This document shows positions 1-8,312 of a stretch of 64,000 nucleotides of DNA, in pieces (the first letter of the stretch is position 1; each line of letters starts with the position of its first letter). Where the stretch lies: the NCBI RefSeq assembly GCF_029277305.1, contig NZ_CP119526.1, one strand, 5' to 3'. Under the pieces are notes generated by a model. It ran no database searches and had not been told where the DNA came from. It saw only the letters and a list, made by a program, of their open reading frames with translations. Source of the DNA: Guptibacillus hwajinpoensis (GTDB lineage Bacteria > Bacillota > Bacilli > Bacillales > Guptibacillaceae). Position numbers and translations under genes: made by a program.

Positions 1-155
1 GCATCCATATGAAAGTTCAAATCGTGGAATGCACGTTGGTACGTATTCTCGGCGTTAATTAACACTGCATTCTTCTCTTGATGCTCCTTATATCCCCAGT
101 AGCTTGTCCCCACAACACCGATCGCTAATGCTCCAATAAGTATCGAACGAATCAT
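1..155 (-). CDS. ypeB: YpeB, germination protein (N-terminal part only)
   Basis: The first 51 codons of a gene running off the left edge. The product starts MIRSILIGALAIG, a membrane anchor or uncleaved signal sequence at about residues 4-20, followed by a charged stretch. A strong ribosome binding site (GGAGGTGG) lies just before the ATG. It begins 15 bases after the sleB stop codon, which matches the conserved sleB-ypeB pair. YpeB is known to be needed for stable deposition of SleB in the spore and acts with it in cortex degradation. Identification rests on context plus the anchor; the diagnostic PepSY repeats lie outside the window. Confidence 0.8.
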   Translation of the reverse strand, partial: MIRSILIGALAIGVVGTSYWGYKEHQEKNAVLINAENTYQRAFHDLNFHMD

Positions 156-170
156 GTCTAACCACCTCCA

Positions 171-962
171 TTATTCACAGAATATATGTTTACCAATTTG
201 TTTTATTTGCGGTCTTGTCCATATCCACCCTGAAGTAGCTGTATTAGGATTAAAATAGTACAACGCCTCTCCAGTTGGGTCCCAACCATTAATCGCATCG
301 ATAACAGCCTCTTTCGCTCGTTCATCGGGAGTTAGCCATATTTGTCCATCTGAAACAGCAGTAAAAGCTCTAGGTTCAAAAATCACACCCGAAACTGTGT
401 TTGGAAAAGAAGAACTTTGAACGCGATTAAGAATGACAGCCGCAACTGCAACTTGCCCTTCATATGGCTCACCTCTCGCTTCACCATATACTGCATTCGC
501 AATAAGTTTAATATCATTTTGAGAATATCCTGAAGGAGTGTTTTTGCCTTGAGCGTTCGTGTTTGGGCCTTTAGACTTATTTCCAGAAGATTGAGCTGCA
601 TTAGGACTTTGGCCCTTATTCGACTGTTGCTGAGAAGACGGATTATAGCTAGTAGACTTATTTAACTTCGCCTTCATGTCGGGTCCTACAAGTCCATCTA
701 CCTTCATCCCAAACTCATATTGAAAATTACGAACTGCCCAATACGTTCCCCAACCAAACACACCATCAATAGCGCCAGTATAGAAACCAATATTCTTTAG
801 TCTAGCTTGCAGTTCGATGACATCTGTTCCTGTTGCTCCTTTTTGAATAATTTGATTAGAAAACGCATCAACATTATTACCTGTATCTAGTACCGTGATA
901 AGCGGGATACATAGTAGACCGACTATCAGAGGGATTTTCAAGATACGAACTACCTTTCTCAT
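171..962 (-). CDS. sleB: Spore cortex-lytic enzyme SleB
   Basis: Germination-specific lytic transglycosylase that degrades cortex peptidoglycan containing muramic-delta-lactam. The 263-residue protein has a hydrophobic signal segment (about 5-26), a peptidoglycan-binding domain (about 38-100), a Ser/Asn/Gln-rich linker (about 101-147) and a C-terminal hydrolase_2 domain. The VYGEARGE motif near residues 158-165 carries the presumed catalytic Glu161. It is shorter than B. subtilis SleB (about 305 residues), mainly in the linker. I chose the ATG at 962 because AGGAGGT lies 7-8 bases ahead; a longer reading frame to 986 lacks a good site. It is followed by ypeB in an apparent operon. SleB is made in the forespore in Bacillus, but I could not find a convincing sigma-G promoter here. 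Confidence 0.93.
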   Translation of the reverse strand: MRKVVRILKIPLIVGLLCIPLITVLDTGNNVDAFSNQIIQKGATGTDVIELQARLKNIGFYTGAIDGVFGWGTYWAVRNFQYEFGMKVDGLVGPDMKAKLNKSTSYNPSSQQQSNKGQSPNAAQSSGNKSKGPNTNAQGKNTPSGYSQNDIKLIANAVYGEARGEPYEGQVAVAAVILNRVQSSSFPNTVSGVIFEPRAFTAVSDGQIWLTPDERAKEAVIDAINGWDPTGEALYYFNPNTATSGWIWTRPQIKQIGKHIFCE

Positions 963-1061
963 GATGAGGACCTCCTGATCATTCAATTTTCATATATGTA
1001 GTTTTTGTAGCAGCTATCATTTTATACAACAATCAACTTAAGTTTTCTTTTCTTTACTTTA

Positions 1062-1167
1062 GACAATATTAGCTCTTATTGTTGATTTCTCGATTTTTGG
1101 CTCATTCGAGTGAAACCTTGGTTTCACTCGAATGAGCCAAAAATTAACACTGTTAATTAACATAGCT
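1062..1167. mobile_element. 106-bp MITE-like element, family B, copy 1 (degraded)
   Basis: Inverted and slightly decayed copy of the element at 61954-62059, of identical length. It contains a perfect inverted repeat of 24-bp arms (1094-1117 and 1120-1143) separated by two bases. The right end reads TAACATAGCT, the left end is eroded (GACAATATTA). Flanking octamers TTACTTTA (1054-1061) and TTAATTTA (1168-1175) agree at 7 of 8 positions, as expected for an ageing target duplication. It lies between sleB and the prsW terminator. No coding capacity. Confidence 0.75.
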
Positions 1168-1180
1168 TTAATTTAAAAAC

Positions 1181-1212
1181 AAAAAAAAGATGCCATATGC
1201 GGCATCTTTTTT
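1181..1212 (-). terminator. Intrinsic terminator after prsW
   Basis: Stem GATGCC/GGCATC (extended by A-T pairs) with loop ATATGC, followed on the minus strand by a long T run. It starts about 10 bases after the prsW stop codon. Confidence 0.85.
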
Positions 1213-1221
1213 GTTTAATCT

Positions 1222-1908
1222 CTATAACATTCTCATATCTTTTGATTGCAGAAACTCAGTTTGGTTCAAATCAGCTACCTTCATTTTTCTTAGTCCGACA
1301 AACCAAAGTATGAGCATAAAAGGAATCATTAAATAAATTGTATTGCTATTAACCTGGAGTACGAGATAATTATAGGTTCCATGAAACAAGAATGGAACTA
1401 ATAGTGAAAGTGAAATCCACTTTCCTATTTTGTTTTGCAGTGAGAACTTTCCTCTACCGAGATACGAACCCATCATTAACCCAAACAAGGCATGACTTGA
1501 TACAGGAAGAAGAGCTCTCCACCACGCTTCTTGAATACCATAAGCGAATAGATAGAACACATTTTCAACGGAAGCAAAACCTAGTGAAATCGCCACTCCA
1601 TAAATAATTCCATCATAGAAATCATTAAATTCTATATGAATGTACACTGTAAAATAGAATATAAACCACTTTAGAAACTCTTCTAACAAACCGGACATTA
1701 GGTATGCCTGACTAAATGGAGACTGTAATACATCCTCTACCTTAAATCCATGTTGGATCACCATTACTGGGAATACTAGCATCGCCCCAAATACAAAGCT
1801 TCGTACAACTGGTTTAATTGGCTCAGTTCCATACTGATGCTGTTTGAGGTAGAAAAAACAAAGAAGCGCAATGCCCGGTGCTATTCCAGCAGTTATTGCG
1901 GCTAACAT
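1222..1908 (-). CDS. prsW: Intramembrane protease PrsW
   Basis: Multi-pass membrane protease that in B. subtilis makes the first cut in the anti-sigma factor RsiW in response to antimicrobial peptides, releasing sigma-W. The 228-residue product has about seven hydrophobic segments. The family motif LLEEFLKW gives Glu76/Glu77, and a conserved His (about 176, in FLFHGTYNY) lies in the last part, matching the catalytic residues reported for the B. subtilis protein. Length is close to the usual 218 residues. A modest GAGGAAAG site precedes the ATG. It lies next to sleB and upstream of ypdA, as in B. subtilis, with an asparaginase gene inserted between. RsiW/SigW are not in this window. Confidence 0.93.
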   Translation of the reverse strand: MLAAITAGIAPGIALLCFFYLKQHQYGTEPIKPVVRSFVFGAMLVFPVMVIQHGFKVEDVLQSPFSQAYLMSGLLEEFLKWFIFYFTVYIHIEFNDFYDGIIYGVAISLGFASVENVFYLFAYGIQEAWWRALLPVSSHALFGLMMGSYLGRGKFSLQNKIGKWISLSLLVPFLFHGTYNYLVLQVNSNTIYLMIPFMLILWFVGLRKMKVADLNQTEFLQSKDMRML

Positions 1909-2033
1909 AGGCTTTCCTCTTTTCTATCTGCACGTAATTGAAAAGACTGACTCATTTGTAACTATACTTTTATAATCGTAACATGTTACTTTATTTATGG
2001 ATACAATTATTAGGAATATGAAGAGGTGGCCCG

Positions 2034-3005
2034 ATGAGTAAAATATTGATTATACATACGGGAGGAACCATTGCTATGGAGGAGAATAAGGAGTCCGGTG
2101 CAGTAGCACCTGGAAAAGAAAATCCTCTAAATGCAACTCTCGAAAACTTATTAAGCGGTGTAGATGTGATGATTGACGATTTCCTCAACATTCCATCACC
2201 ACATATGACCCCTGATATCATGTTTAAAATAGCTGAGAGAATCGAAACTAGAATCAGACAAGAGCACATAAGTGGAGTTGTGATATCACACGGTACTGAC
2301 ACGCTCGAAGAAACAGCCTATTTACTTGATCTTGTTCTACAGACTGACTTACCTGTTGTTGTAACGGGCGCGATGAGATCTAGTAATGAACTAGGTTCAG
2401 ACGGCCCTTATAACCTCATATCTTCAATTAAAGTGGCCTGCTGTGACGAAGCGAAAGGCAAAGGTGTTCTTGTTGTGTTAAATGATGAAATACATACAGC
2501 AAAGAACGTAACAAAAACCCATACAAGCAACGTATCTACCTTTCAAAGCCCTCAATATGGTCCCATTGGAATTGTTACGAAGCAGCGTGTCTTCTTTCAT
2601 CACACGTTAACAAATCGAGATCGTTATCATATTTCAGGATTAACAAAAAACGTGATGCTACTTAAAGCTTATGCTGGAATGGACTCTCAACTACTTTTTG
2701 CTGCCGGTAACCTAGAGATCGACGGCATTGTTGTAGAAGCGCTTGGACAGGGCAACCTGCCACCTGAGATGATGGAAGGGATAAAGCACCTAAGGAAGAA
2801 AGGAATCGCTATCGTAATGGTTTCTCGCTGTTTTAACGGCATTGTTCAAGATGTCTACGGGTATGAAGGCGGAGGCAAGATGTTAAAAGACAACGGGATC
2901 ATTTTCTCAAACGGATTAAATGGGCAGAAAGCTCGATTGAAGTTACTTGTTACACTAGAGGCTACAGAAAATCCCGAAGACTTGCACAAACTATTTCTGC
3001 GGTAA
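2034..3005 (+). CDS. Asparaginase, cytoplasmic
   Basis: Hydrolyses L-asparagine to aspartate and ammonia. The 323-residue protein opens with the first threonine motif TGGTIAM (residues 9-15). It carries the second motif HGTDT (86-90), the GAMRSS..GSDGP segment (112-125) and a lysine in KTHTSNVSTF (161 onward). There is no signal peptide, so it should be cytosolic. The GAMR/SDGP block resembles type II enzymes more than the classical AnsA sequence, so I leave the symbol blank. Ribosome binding site AGAGGTGG precedes the ATG. It is a single-gene unit, divergent from prsW and convergent with ypdA. A possible -10 (TATAAT, 1971-1976) lies upstream, without a clear -35. Confidence 0.9.
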   Translation: MSKILIIHTGGTIAMEENKESGAVAPGKENPLNATLENLLSGVDVMIDDFLNIPSPHMTPDIMFKIAERIETRIRQEHISGVVISHGTDTLEETAYLLDLVLQTDLPVVVTGAMRSSNELGSDGPYNLISSIKVACCDEAKGKGVLVVLNDEIHTAKNVTKTHTSNVSTFQSPQYGPIGIVTKQRVFFHHTLTNRDRYHISGLTKNVMLLKAYAGMDSQLLFAAGNLEIDGIVVEALGQGNLPPEMMEGIKHLRKKGIAIVMVSRCFNGIVQDVYGYEGGGKMLKDNGIIFSNGLNGQKARLKLLVTLEATENPEDLHKLFLR

Positions 3006-3032
3006 ATCGACTTGATATTTTTTATGAACGAG

Positions 3033-3061
3033 AAAAACCTACCTTACTCGGTAGGTTTTTT
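3033..3061 (+). terminator. Bidirectional terminator between asparaginase and ypdA
   Basis: AAAAACCTACC / GGTAGGTTTTT with loop TTACTC. It ends the asparaginase transcript on the plus strand. The loop contains the ypdA stop codon (3044-3046), so the same hairpin can end ypdA on the other strand. Confidence 0.9.
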
Positions 3062-4048
3062 TGCTTTATTAATAATAGCACGTGCAATCATTGATCCATG
3101 TAGTCGACCGTTTTCGATAAAGATTTCATTTGCATTGTTACCAGCTGCTATCACACCTGCAATGTAGCAATCCTCTACATTCGTTTCCATAGTTACATCA
3201 TCAAAAGTAGGGCGTCCACTTTTTTCATCAATTTCAATACCAATTTCTGTAAGGAAGGAATGATCCGGATGATATCCAGTCATTGCAAATACAAAATCAT
3301 TTGTAATCGTTTTTTTCTCACCATCTACTTCATACTCTATTTCCTTCTCACGTACTTCAATTAGGCTCGCATTAAATTCCATTTCCACTTTCTTATTTCT
3401 AACAAGCGCTTCAAATTCAGGAAGAATCCAAGGTTTGACACTTTTAGAGTAGTCGGCTCCCCTATACAAAACGGTAACTCTTGCTCCAGCCTTCTCAAGC
3501 TCTAATGCAGCATCCACTGCAGAATTCTTTCCGCCAATGACCGCAATATCCTGATCAAAGTAAGGATGAGGTTCTTTAAAATAATGGAGAACTTTATCAA
3601 GATCTTCTCCTGGTACACCCATATAGTTAGGGCTATCGTAGTACCCTGTTGCAATAATGAGACGCTCTGCATGATACGTTACATTTTTGGATTCGTGCAT
3701 TTTCTCTGTATGAATCACAAATCCATCATCTTCTTTTTTTATTTGATAAGCCTTTTCAAATGGATGAATACGAAGATCCTTGCGTTTCGCTACATCTCTG
3801 TAATAGGCTAGTGCTTGATTTCGTTTTGGCTTCCGCTCTTCAATAATGAAAGGCACATCACCTATTTCAAGCTTTTCACTCGAACTAAAAAATGTTTGAT
3901 GCGTTGGGTAATGATAAATGGCATTTACTATATTGCCTTTTTCAATTAATAACGGGTCATACCCCTCATTCATTAATTCAATGGCTGCTGACATACCACA
4001 AGGGCCAGCACCGATAATAATCACTTGTTCTTTTATCATTTTACTCAC
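3044..4048 (-). CDS. ypdA: Bacillithiol disulfide reductase YpdA (Bdr)
   Basis: NADPH-dependent flavoprotein of 334 residues in the thioredoxin-reductase-like fold; the family reduces bacillithiol disulfide. The FAD-binding Rossmann motif IIGAGPCG lies at residues 11-18 and the NADPH-binding motif VIGGKNSAVDAA around residue 170. There is no CxxC redox pair; family members use a single cysteine, and Cys17 in GAGPCG is that residue. Ribosome binding site GGGAGTGA. It lies directly upstream of prsW in the B. subtilis order and follows gudB on the same strand with about 100 bases between them, so it may be its own unit. Confidence 0.92.
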   Translation of the reverse strand: MSKMIKEQVIIIGAGPCGMSAAIELMNEGYDPLLIEKGNIVNAIYHYPTHQTFFSSSEKLEIGDVPFIIEERKPKRNQALAYYRDVAKRKDLRIHPFEKAYQIKKEDDGFVIHTEKMHESKNVTYHAERLIIATGYYDSPNYMGVPGEDLDKVLHYFKEPHPYFDQDIAVIGGKNSAVDAALELEKAGARVTVLYRGADYSKSVKPWILPEFEALVRNKKVEMEFNASLIEVREKEIEYEVDGEKKTITNDFVFAMTGYHPDHSFLTEIGIEIDEKSGRPTFDDVTMETNVEDCYIAGVIAAGNNANEIFIENGRLHGSMIARAIINKAKKPTE

Positions 4049-4155
4049 TCCCGAACCTATCCATAAAAACTACAATTTCTAATTTTATTGTACGCATACT
4101 AATAGAAAAATTCCCTACCTGAATGATAGGGAATTTTCATCGGTTTAGCAACTAT

Positions 4156-5436
4156 TTATATCCAACCTCTAAATCGAGATGCTTCTGCCATTTTACGAAC
4201 GCCAACCATATAAGCAGAAAGTCTCATATCAACACGACGAGTTTCTGACGTACGATAAATGGAATTAAATGCGTTAACCATCACTTTTTCAAGCTTGGCT
4301 TCTACTTCTTCTTCTGTCCAGTAGTAACCTTGATTGTTTTGAACCCATTCGAAGTATGATACTGTCACTCCTCCAGAGCTTGCAAGTACGTCTGGTACAA
4401 GAAGGATTCCACGTTCTGTTAAAATTTTTGTAGCTTCAATTGTTGTTGGTCCATTAGCCGCTTCCACAACAATACTCGCTTTAATTTGATGGGCGTTCTC
4501 TTCTGTGATCTGGTTTTCAATAGCGGCTGGAACGAGAATATCACAATCTAACTCTAGAAGTTCTTGGTTAGTGATTGTTTCTTTGAATAGTTTCGTTACC
4601 GTTCCGAAGCTATCACGACGATCCAATAAATAATCGATATCTAATCCATCAGGATCGTGAAGGGCTCCGTATGCATCAGATATACCTACGATTTTCGCTC
4701 CAGCGTCGTGCATAAACTTGGCAAGGAAGCTACCAGCATTTCCAAAGCCTTGAATAACAACACGAGCGCCTTCTATCTTAATATCCTTCTTCTTAGCTGC
4801 TTCACGGATACAAATTGTAACCCCTTTTGCAGTAGCTGATTCTCTACCATGGGAACCTCCTAGTACAAGCGGTTTACCCGTGATGAATCCTGGAGAATCG
4901 AATTCACGAATTCGGCTGTATTCATCCATCATCCAGGCCATAATTTGAGAATTTGTAAAAACATCTGGAGCTGGAATGTCTTTAGTAGGTCCAACTATTT
5001 GACTAATTGCTCTTACATATCCACGACTTAATCGTTCAAGTTCTCTAAAAGACATTTCACGCGGATCGCAAACGATACCACCTTTACCTCCACCATAAGG
5101 AAGATCAACGATACCTGCTTTTAAACTCATCCACACTGATAGAGCTTTAACTTCTGTTTCAGTTACATCTGGATGAAAACGTACCCCACCCTTAGTAGGT
5201 CCAACTGAATCATTATGCTGAGCGCGGTAACCAGTAAAGATTTTGGTAGATCCATCATCCATACGAATTGGAATACGGACAGTCATTAACCTCATTGGCT
5301 CTTTCAATAATTCATATACTTCACTTGGATAACCTAATTTATCAAGCGCTTCATGAATGACCGATTGTGTCGACTCTAATACGTTCCGTTTGTTCTTCTT
5401 CCCTTGTTCATTATCTGTTTCGTTTTTGTCGACCAT
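4156..5436 (-). CDS. gudB: NAD-specific glutamate dehydrogenase GudB
   Basis: Catabolic glutamate dehydrogenase (glutamate to 2-oxoglutarate). The protein of 426 residues is almost collinear with B. subtilis GudB: substrate-binding PYGGGKGG at about 113-120, Rossmann GFGNAG in the second half, C-terminal SRFRGWI. The TEVKAL segment near residue 95 is single copy, so the 9-bp duplication that inactivates gudB in B. subtilis laboratory strains is absent and the enzyme should be active. I chose the ATG at 5436 because GGGAGGT precedes it by about 7 bases; the in-frame ATG at 5451 would place this site inside the gene. Confidence 0.96.
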   Translation of the reverse strand: MVDKNETDNEQGKKNKRNVLESTQSVIHEALDKLGYPSEVYELLKEPMRLMTVRIPIRMDDGSTKIFTGYRAQHNDSVGPTKGGVRFHPDVTETEVKALSVWMSLKAGIVDLPYGGGKGGIVCDPREMSFRELERLSRGYVRAISQIVGPTKDIPAPDVFTNSQIMAWMMDEYSRIREFDSPGFITGKPLVLGGSHGRESATAKGVTICIREAAKKKDIKIEGARVVIQGFGNAGSFLAKFMHDAGAKIVGISDAYGALHDPDGLDIDYLLDRRDSFGTVTKLFKETITNQELLELDCDILVPAAIENQITEENAHQIKASIVVEAANGPTTIEATKILTERGILLVPDVLASSGGVTVSYFEWVQNNQGYYWTEEEVEAKLEKVMVNAFNSIYRTSETRRVDMRLSAYMVGVRKMAEASRFRGWI

Positions 5437-5573
5437 TGATTTACCTCCCATTACTGTGCACTTACTTAGTTGTTTTTAGATTGAAAGCCTTACAGTTCTA
5501 AAAGCTTTCACTTAAATATTGGATATTTTCTTAATTTGTTTATAGGATACTCGTTGCTCTGCTTTCAAAACAT

Positions 5574-5602
5574 AGTATACACGTTTCGCTAAACGATGAG
5601 AA
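5574..5602 (-). promoter_or_regulatory. Candidate sigma-A promoter for gudB
   Basis: On the minus strand TTCTCA (5597-5602), a 17-bp spacer and TATACT (5574-5579). The -35 matches consensus at four of six positions. It would give a leader of about 130 bases before gudB. Confidence 0.45.
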
Positions 5603-5642
5603 GGCATTATGGGTACATTTATGCAATTTGTTACGCATAAAA

Positions 5643-5656
5643 TGAAAACGCTTACT
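5643..5656. promoter_or_regulatory. Candidate CcpA cre site upstream of gudB
   Basis: TGAAAACGCTTACT matches the cre consensus TGWAARCGYTWNCA at 13 of 14 positions. It lies about 75-90 bases upstream of the expected gudB start of transcription, between gudB and the ddl terminator. Confidence 0.45.
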
Positions 5657-5681
5657 AATTGCACATAAATAAACTTAATTA

Positions 5682-5711
5682 AAAACAAGACCTCACATGT
5701 TTTGTGAGGTC
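5682..5711 (-). terminator. Terminator after ddl
   Basis: Stem GACCTCACA/TGTGAGGTC followed on the minus strand by TTGTTTTTAATT, seven bases after the ddl stop codon. Confidence 0.88.
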
Positions 5712-5717
5712 AAACGT

Positions 5718-6635
5718 TTATTTCTTCTTTAATCCAAGTTGAATGAGGTGTTCAATCATTTGCTCATATGAATAACCAATTTCCTTCGCCGCATCAGGAT
5801 ATAAACTAGTAGGCGTCATACCCGGCAACGTGTTAACTTCTAGGAAAACGGGTTCTGTTCCATCATTAGGAACGATGTAATCTACCCTTGAATACGTTTC
5901 ACATCCAAGTAGTTCATGAGCCATAACAGATTGTTGCTGAATCATCTCAGTATAAGACTCAGAAATACGAGCTGGTACAATATGCTCACTTCCACCTTCA
6001 GCATATTTTGACTCATAGTCATAGTATGCATTTTTAGGAACAATCTCCACAACTGGGAGGGATTTGACGTTACCCTCTTCTCCCATTACCGCAACAGTCA
6101 CCTCTGTGCCAGAAATAAACTCCTCTAGTATAACGGTATTGTCAAAACGAAACGCTTCCTCAATACCTCTATTAAGCTCTTCTTGATTTTGAGCAATGGT
6201 TAAGCCAATAGTGGATCCTTCACTGTTAGGTTTAACTACAACTGGGAAACCAAATGGCATATCTATAGAATAATTATCATTTGATTTATGCAGTACAAGA
6301 TCTTTTGCCAATCGAATACCTGAATCCTTCAATACCTTTTTACTTTTCGCTTTATCCATCGCAACCGCTGATCCAAGGACACCTGATCCTACGTATGGAA
6401 TTTCAAGCATATCAAGAAGTCCTTGAATACGTCCATCTTCTCCAAATCTACCGTGGAGGCCAATAAATACAATATCAACGTCTAATTCCATGACCTCAGT
6501 TAATCGTTCAGGATGAAAATCTATTCCGATTACGTCATGACCATTTTCTTTAAGTGCTTTCATAATTCCTTTTCCACTGGATAGTGACACTTCTCGTTCA
6601 GCAGATGTGCCACCATAAAGTACTCCTACTTTCAT
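5718..6635 (-). CDS. ddl: D-alanine--D-alanine ligase
   Basis: ATP-grasp enzyme that joins two D-alanines for peptidoglycan precursors. It is 305 residues, the short DdlB-like form. Seen: N-terminal GGTSAEREVSL, ATP-binding VVKPNSEGSTIG in the centre, and C-terminal EVNTLPGMTPTSLYP. The YYDYESKY loop has tyrosine where D-Ala-D-lactate ligases tend to have phenylalanine, which suggests ordinary D-Ala-D-Ala specificity. Monocistronic, with its own terminator, divergent from the deacetylase gene. This position between gudB and ypbH is not the usual B. subtilis location (beside murF), so the genome may hold a second ddl. Confidence 0.93.
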   Translation of the reverse strand: MKVGVLYGGTSAEREVSLSSGKGIMKALKENGHDVIGIDFHPERLTEVMELDVDIVFIGLHGRFGEDGRIQGLLDMLEIPYVGSGVLGSAVAMDKAKSKKVLKDSGIRLAKDLVLHKSNDNYSIDMPFGFPVVVKPNSEGSTIGLTIAQNQEELNRGIEEAFRFDNTVILEEFISGTEVTVAVMGEEGNVKSLPVVEIVPKNAYYDYESKYAEGGSEHIVPARISESYTEMIQQQSVMAHELLGCETYSRVDYIVPNDGTEPVFLEVNTLPGMTPTSLYPDAAKEIGYSYEQMIEHLIQLGLKKK

Positions 6636-6836
6636 TATCTATACCTCCTGGGCTGCTTTTATGTAAGTCATTATATTCGATTGTTAAAGGTATGGAACTT
6701 ACCAAAACTTCTCTAATCATACCATGTTTTTGATTCGCTATGTAATCTCTTTACCTATCTCCAAACAATATTATTGGTAAAAAGTGCTCAACTTTCGATA
6801 TACTAGCACTAGTCTTACAATGAAAGGAAATGTTCT

Positions 6837-7553
6837 ATGTCAAGAACCATTATGTTTGTATTTGCCCACCCAGATGACGAAACGTTTACTTCAGGTGGAA
6901 CAATTTTAGAGTTAGCACAACAAACCGATACGAAAACCATTCTATACAGCGCTACTCCTGGAGATGCGGGAAAATGTGGTGAACCACCTCTTTGTACTCG
7001 AGAAGACCTTGCAACTTTCCGAAGAAGAGAGTTAGAGGAAGCTTCTAGGTTACTACGAATTGACGATCTCATTATTGATGACTTTCAAGATGGTAAATTA
7101 AGCGATCTTCCTTCAGGTGTATTAAAAAATAGAGTACTTAAACAACTTCAGGTTGTAAAACCCGATGTAGTTGTAACCTTCCCGCCACATGGTTTATCGG
7201 GGCATCCTGACCACAAAGCAATACAACAGGCTACGCTACAAGCTGTGCAAGAAACATCTTCAGAAGTGAAAGAACTATATTATGCTACTTTTCCGCAATC
7301 AGTAGCAAGTGAAACGGGGAATCCTGCCTTTTCTGATCCTGACGAGGCCATTTCGTTGGTTAAATCATTTTCACAAGAGCATATGAATGTCGTGAAAGAA
7401 GCGCTGCTCGCACACAAAACACAGCATTTATCTGTCGAACGTGTTTTTCCTACGATTAAACAAGATTCAGCATTTATGAAGTTTAATAATAAAGAATACT
7501 TTATTTGCGCATGGCAGCACCCACAATATAACTCCGGTCCGCTTCTCACATAA
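6837..7553 (+). CDS. PIG-L family zinc deacetylase
   Basis: A 238-residue PIG-L/LmbE-like N-acetyl-sugar deacetylase. The metal motif HPDDE is at residues 11-15 and the second motif HPDH at 122-125. Known Bacillus relatives (BshB1, BshB2) deacetylate GlcNAc-malate in bacillithiol synthesis. This protein differs noticeably from BshB2 in its middle and C-terminal parts, so a bacillithiol role is possible but not shown. Ribosome binding site AAAGGA ahead of the ATG. It stands alone, divergent from ddl and convergent with ypbH. Confidence 0.85.
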   Translation: MSRTIMFVFAHPDDETFTSGGTILELAQQTDTKTILYSATPGDAGKCGEPPLCTREDLATFRRRELEEASRLLRIDDLIIDDFQDGKLSDLPSGVLKNRVLKQLQVVKPDVVVTFPPHGLSGHPDHKAIQQATLQAVQETSSEVKELYYATFPQSVASETGNPAFSDPDEAISLVKSFSQEHMNVVKEALLAHKTQHLSVERVFPTIKQDSAFMKFNNKEYFICAWQHPQYNSGPLLT

Positions 7554-7556
7554 CGA

Positions 7557-7586
7557 ACAAAACCTCCCAATTGGGAGGTTTTTTAT
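7557..7586. terminator. Bidirectional terminator between deacetylase gene and ypbH
   Basis: AAAACCTCCC / GGGAGGTTTTTTATTT around an AATT loop. It ends the plus-strand gene (stop at 7553) and overlaps the ypbH stop codon at 7583. Confidence 0.9.
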
Positions 7587-8173
7587 TTAAAATACTTATT
7601 CAACTGCTCAATTGCAGTAGAGTCCATTAACGTTTTTCCATATTCAATTACTCTATAGCTTGTGATTGTAGATGGATTTCCATATTCAGCAAGAAGTGCA
7701 ATGAGAGAATCTAATTCATACTCTGCAAATTCTTCTTCATCAAACTTCAAGTAGAAATGATTTAGGAACGAATAGAGTGTACCTCCATATATTCCTACAT
7801 TGATTAACATTTTAGATAGCCCAATGACATCCTCTAATGAAGCAAATTCATAGAACACTTCATCGCTTTCATCAAGAGTAACTTGCATTTCGATATAATC
7901 ATCACTGTAGTCGTCTTCAAAGTCGTTTTCATTTGAGCCTTTCGTCACAATGACCACCATTCCCTGTGCAGGTAGCGAGAATACCTCTACAGCGATAGGA
8001 CCATCCACTTTAAAACCAAGCTCGTCATCAGCTTCCATAATCATTTCTCGAAAAAGCCTGTGAACTTTTGGTACGTCCTGCCAGAGCTCTTCTTTCGTAA
8101 TTCCCCGTTCGTTTAAGTCGTCATAAGTTAGAAAGATCTTTATTTTATCGTATGTTAAACGTTCAAGACGCAT
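7583..8173 (-). CDS. ypbH: MecA-family adaptor protein YpbH (MecB)
   Basis: Paralogue of MecA, an adaptor that brings substrates to the ClpCP protease; in B. subtilis YpbH affects competence and sporulation. The 196-residue protein begins MRLERLTYDKIKIFLT, the family N-terminal substrate-binding module. An acidic linker rich in Glu/Asp (about 81-105) leads to the C-terminal ClpC-binding domain. The start MRLERL agrees with the family, and a run of G residues (revcomp of CCCCC) gives the ribosome binding site. Its position after gudB matches B. subtilis. Confidence 0.93.
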   Translation of the reverse strand: MRLERLTYDKIKIFLTYDDLNERGITKEELWQDVPKVHRLFREMIMEADDELGFKVDGPIAVEVFSLPAQGMVVIVTKGSNENDFEDDYSDDYIEMQVTLDESDEVFYEFASLEDVIGLSKMLINVGIYGGTLYSFLNHFYLKFDEEEFAEYELDSLIALLAEYGNPSTITSYRVIEYGKTLMDSTAIEQLNKYFK

Positions 8174-8312
8174 CTAATTCCCCCCTACCGTCTGTCACCC
8201 ACAAATCCTTTATTCATACTATATGTGATTATGCAGAGTTGGTTCTTGGTTGACATTATTGTTCTAGTTTACACCGATTAGGGAAGACTAGACAAGTCAG
8301 GACACTTGTCCT

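Noticed and set aside
963..1060. CATATAT near sleB as a sigma-G -10 box
   Set aside because: Two mismatches and no -35 at 17-19 bases.
5482..5528. Inverted repeats GAAAGC/GCTTTC and AAATAT/ATATTT in the gudB leader
   Set aside because: Short, AT-rich and widely spaced; no known operator fits.
8288..8312. Hairpin (ACAAGT / ACTTGT) after the B12 regulator as a terminator
   Set aside because: The stem is short and no T run follows on the minus strand.
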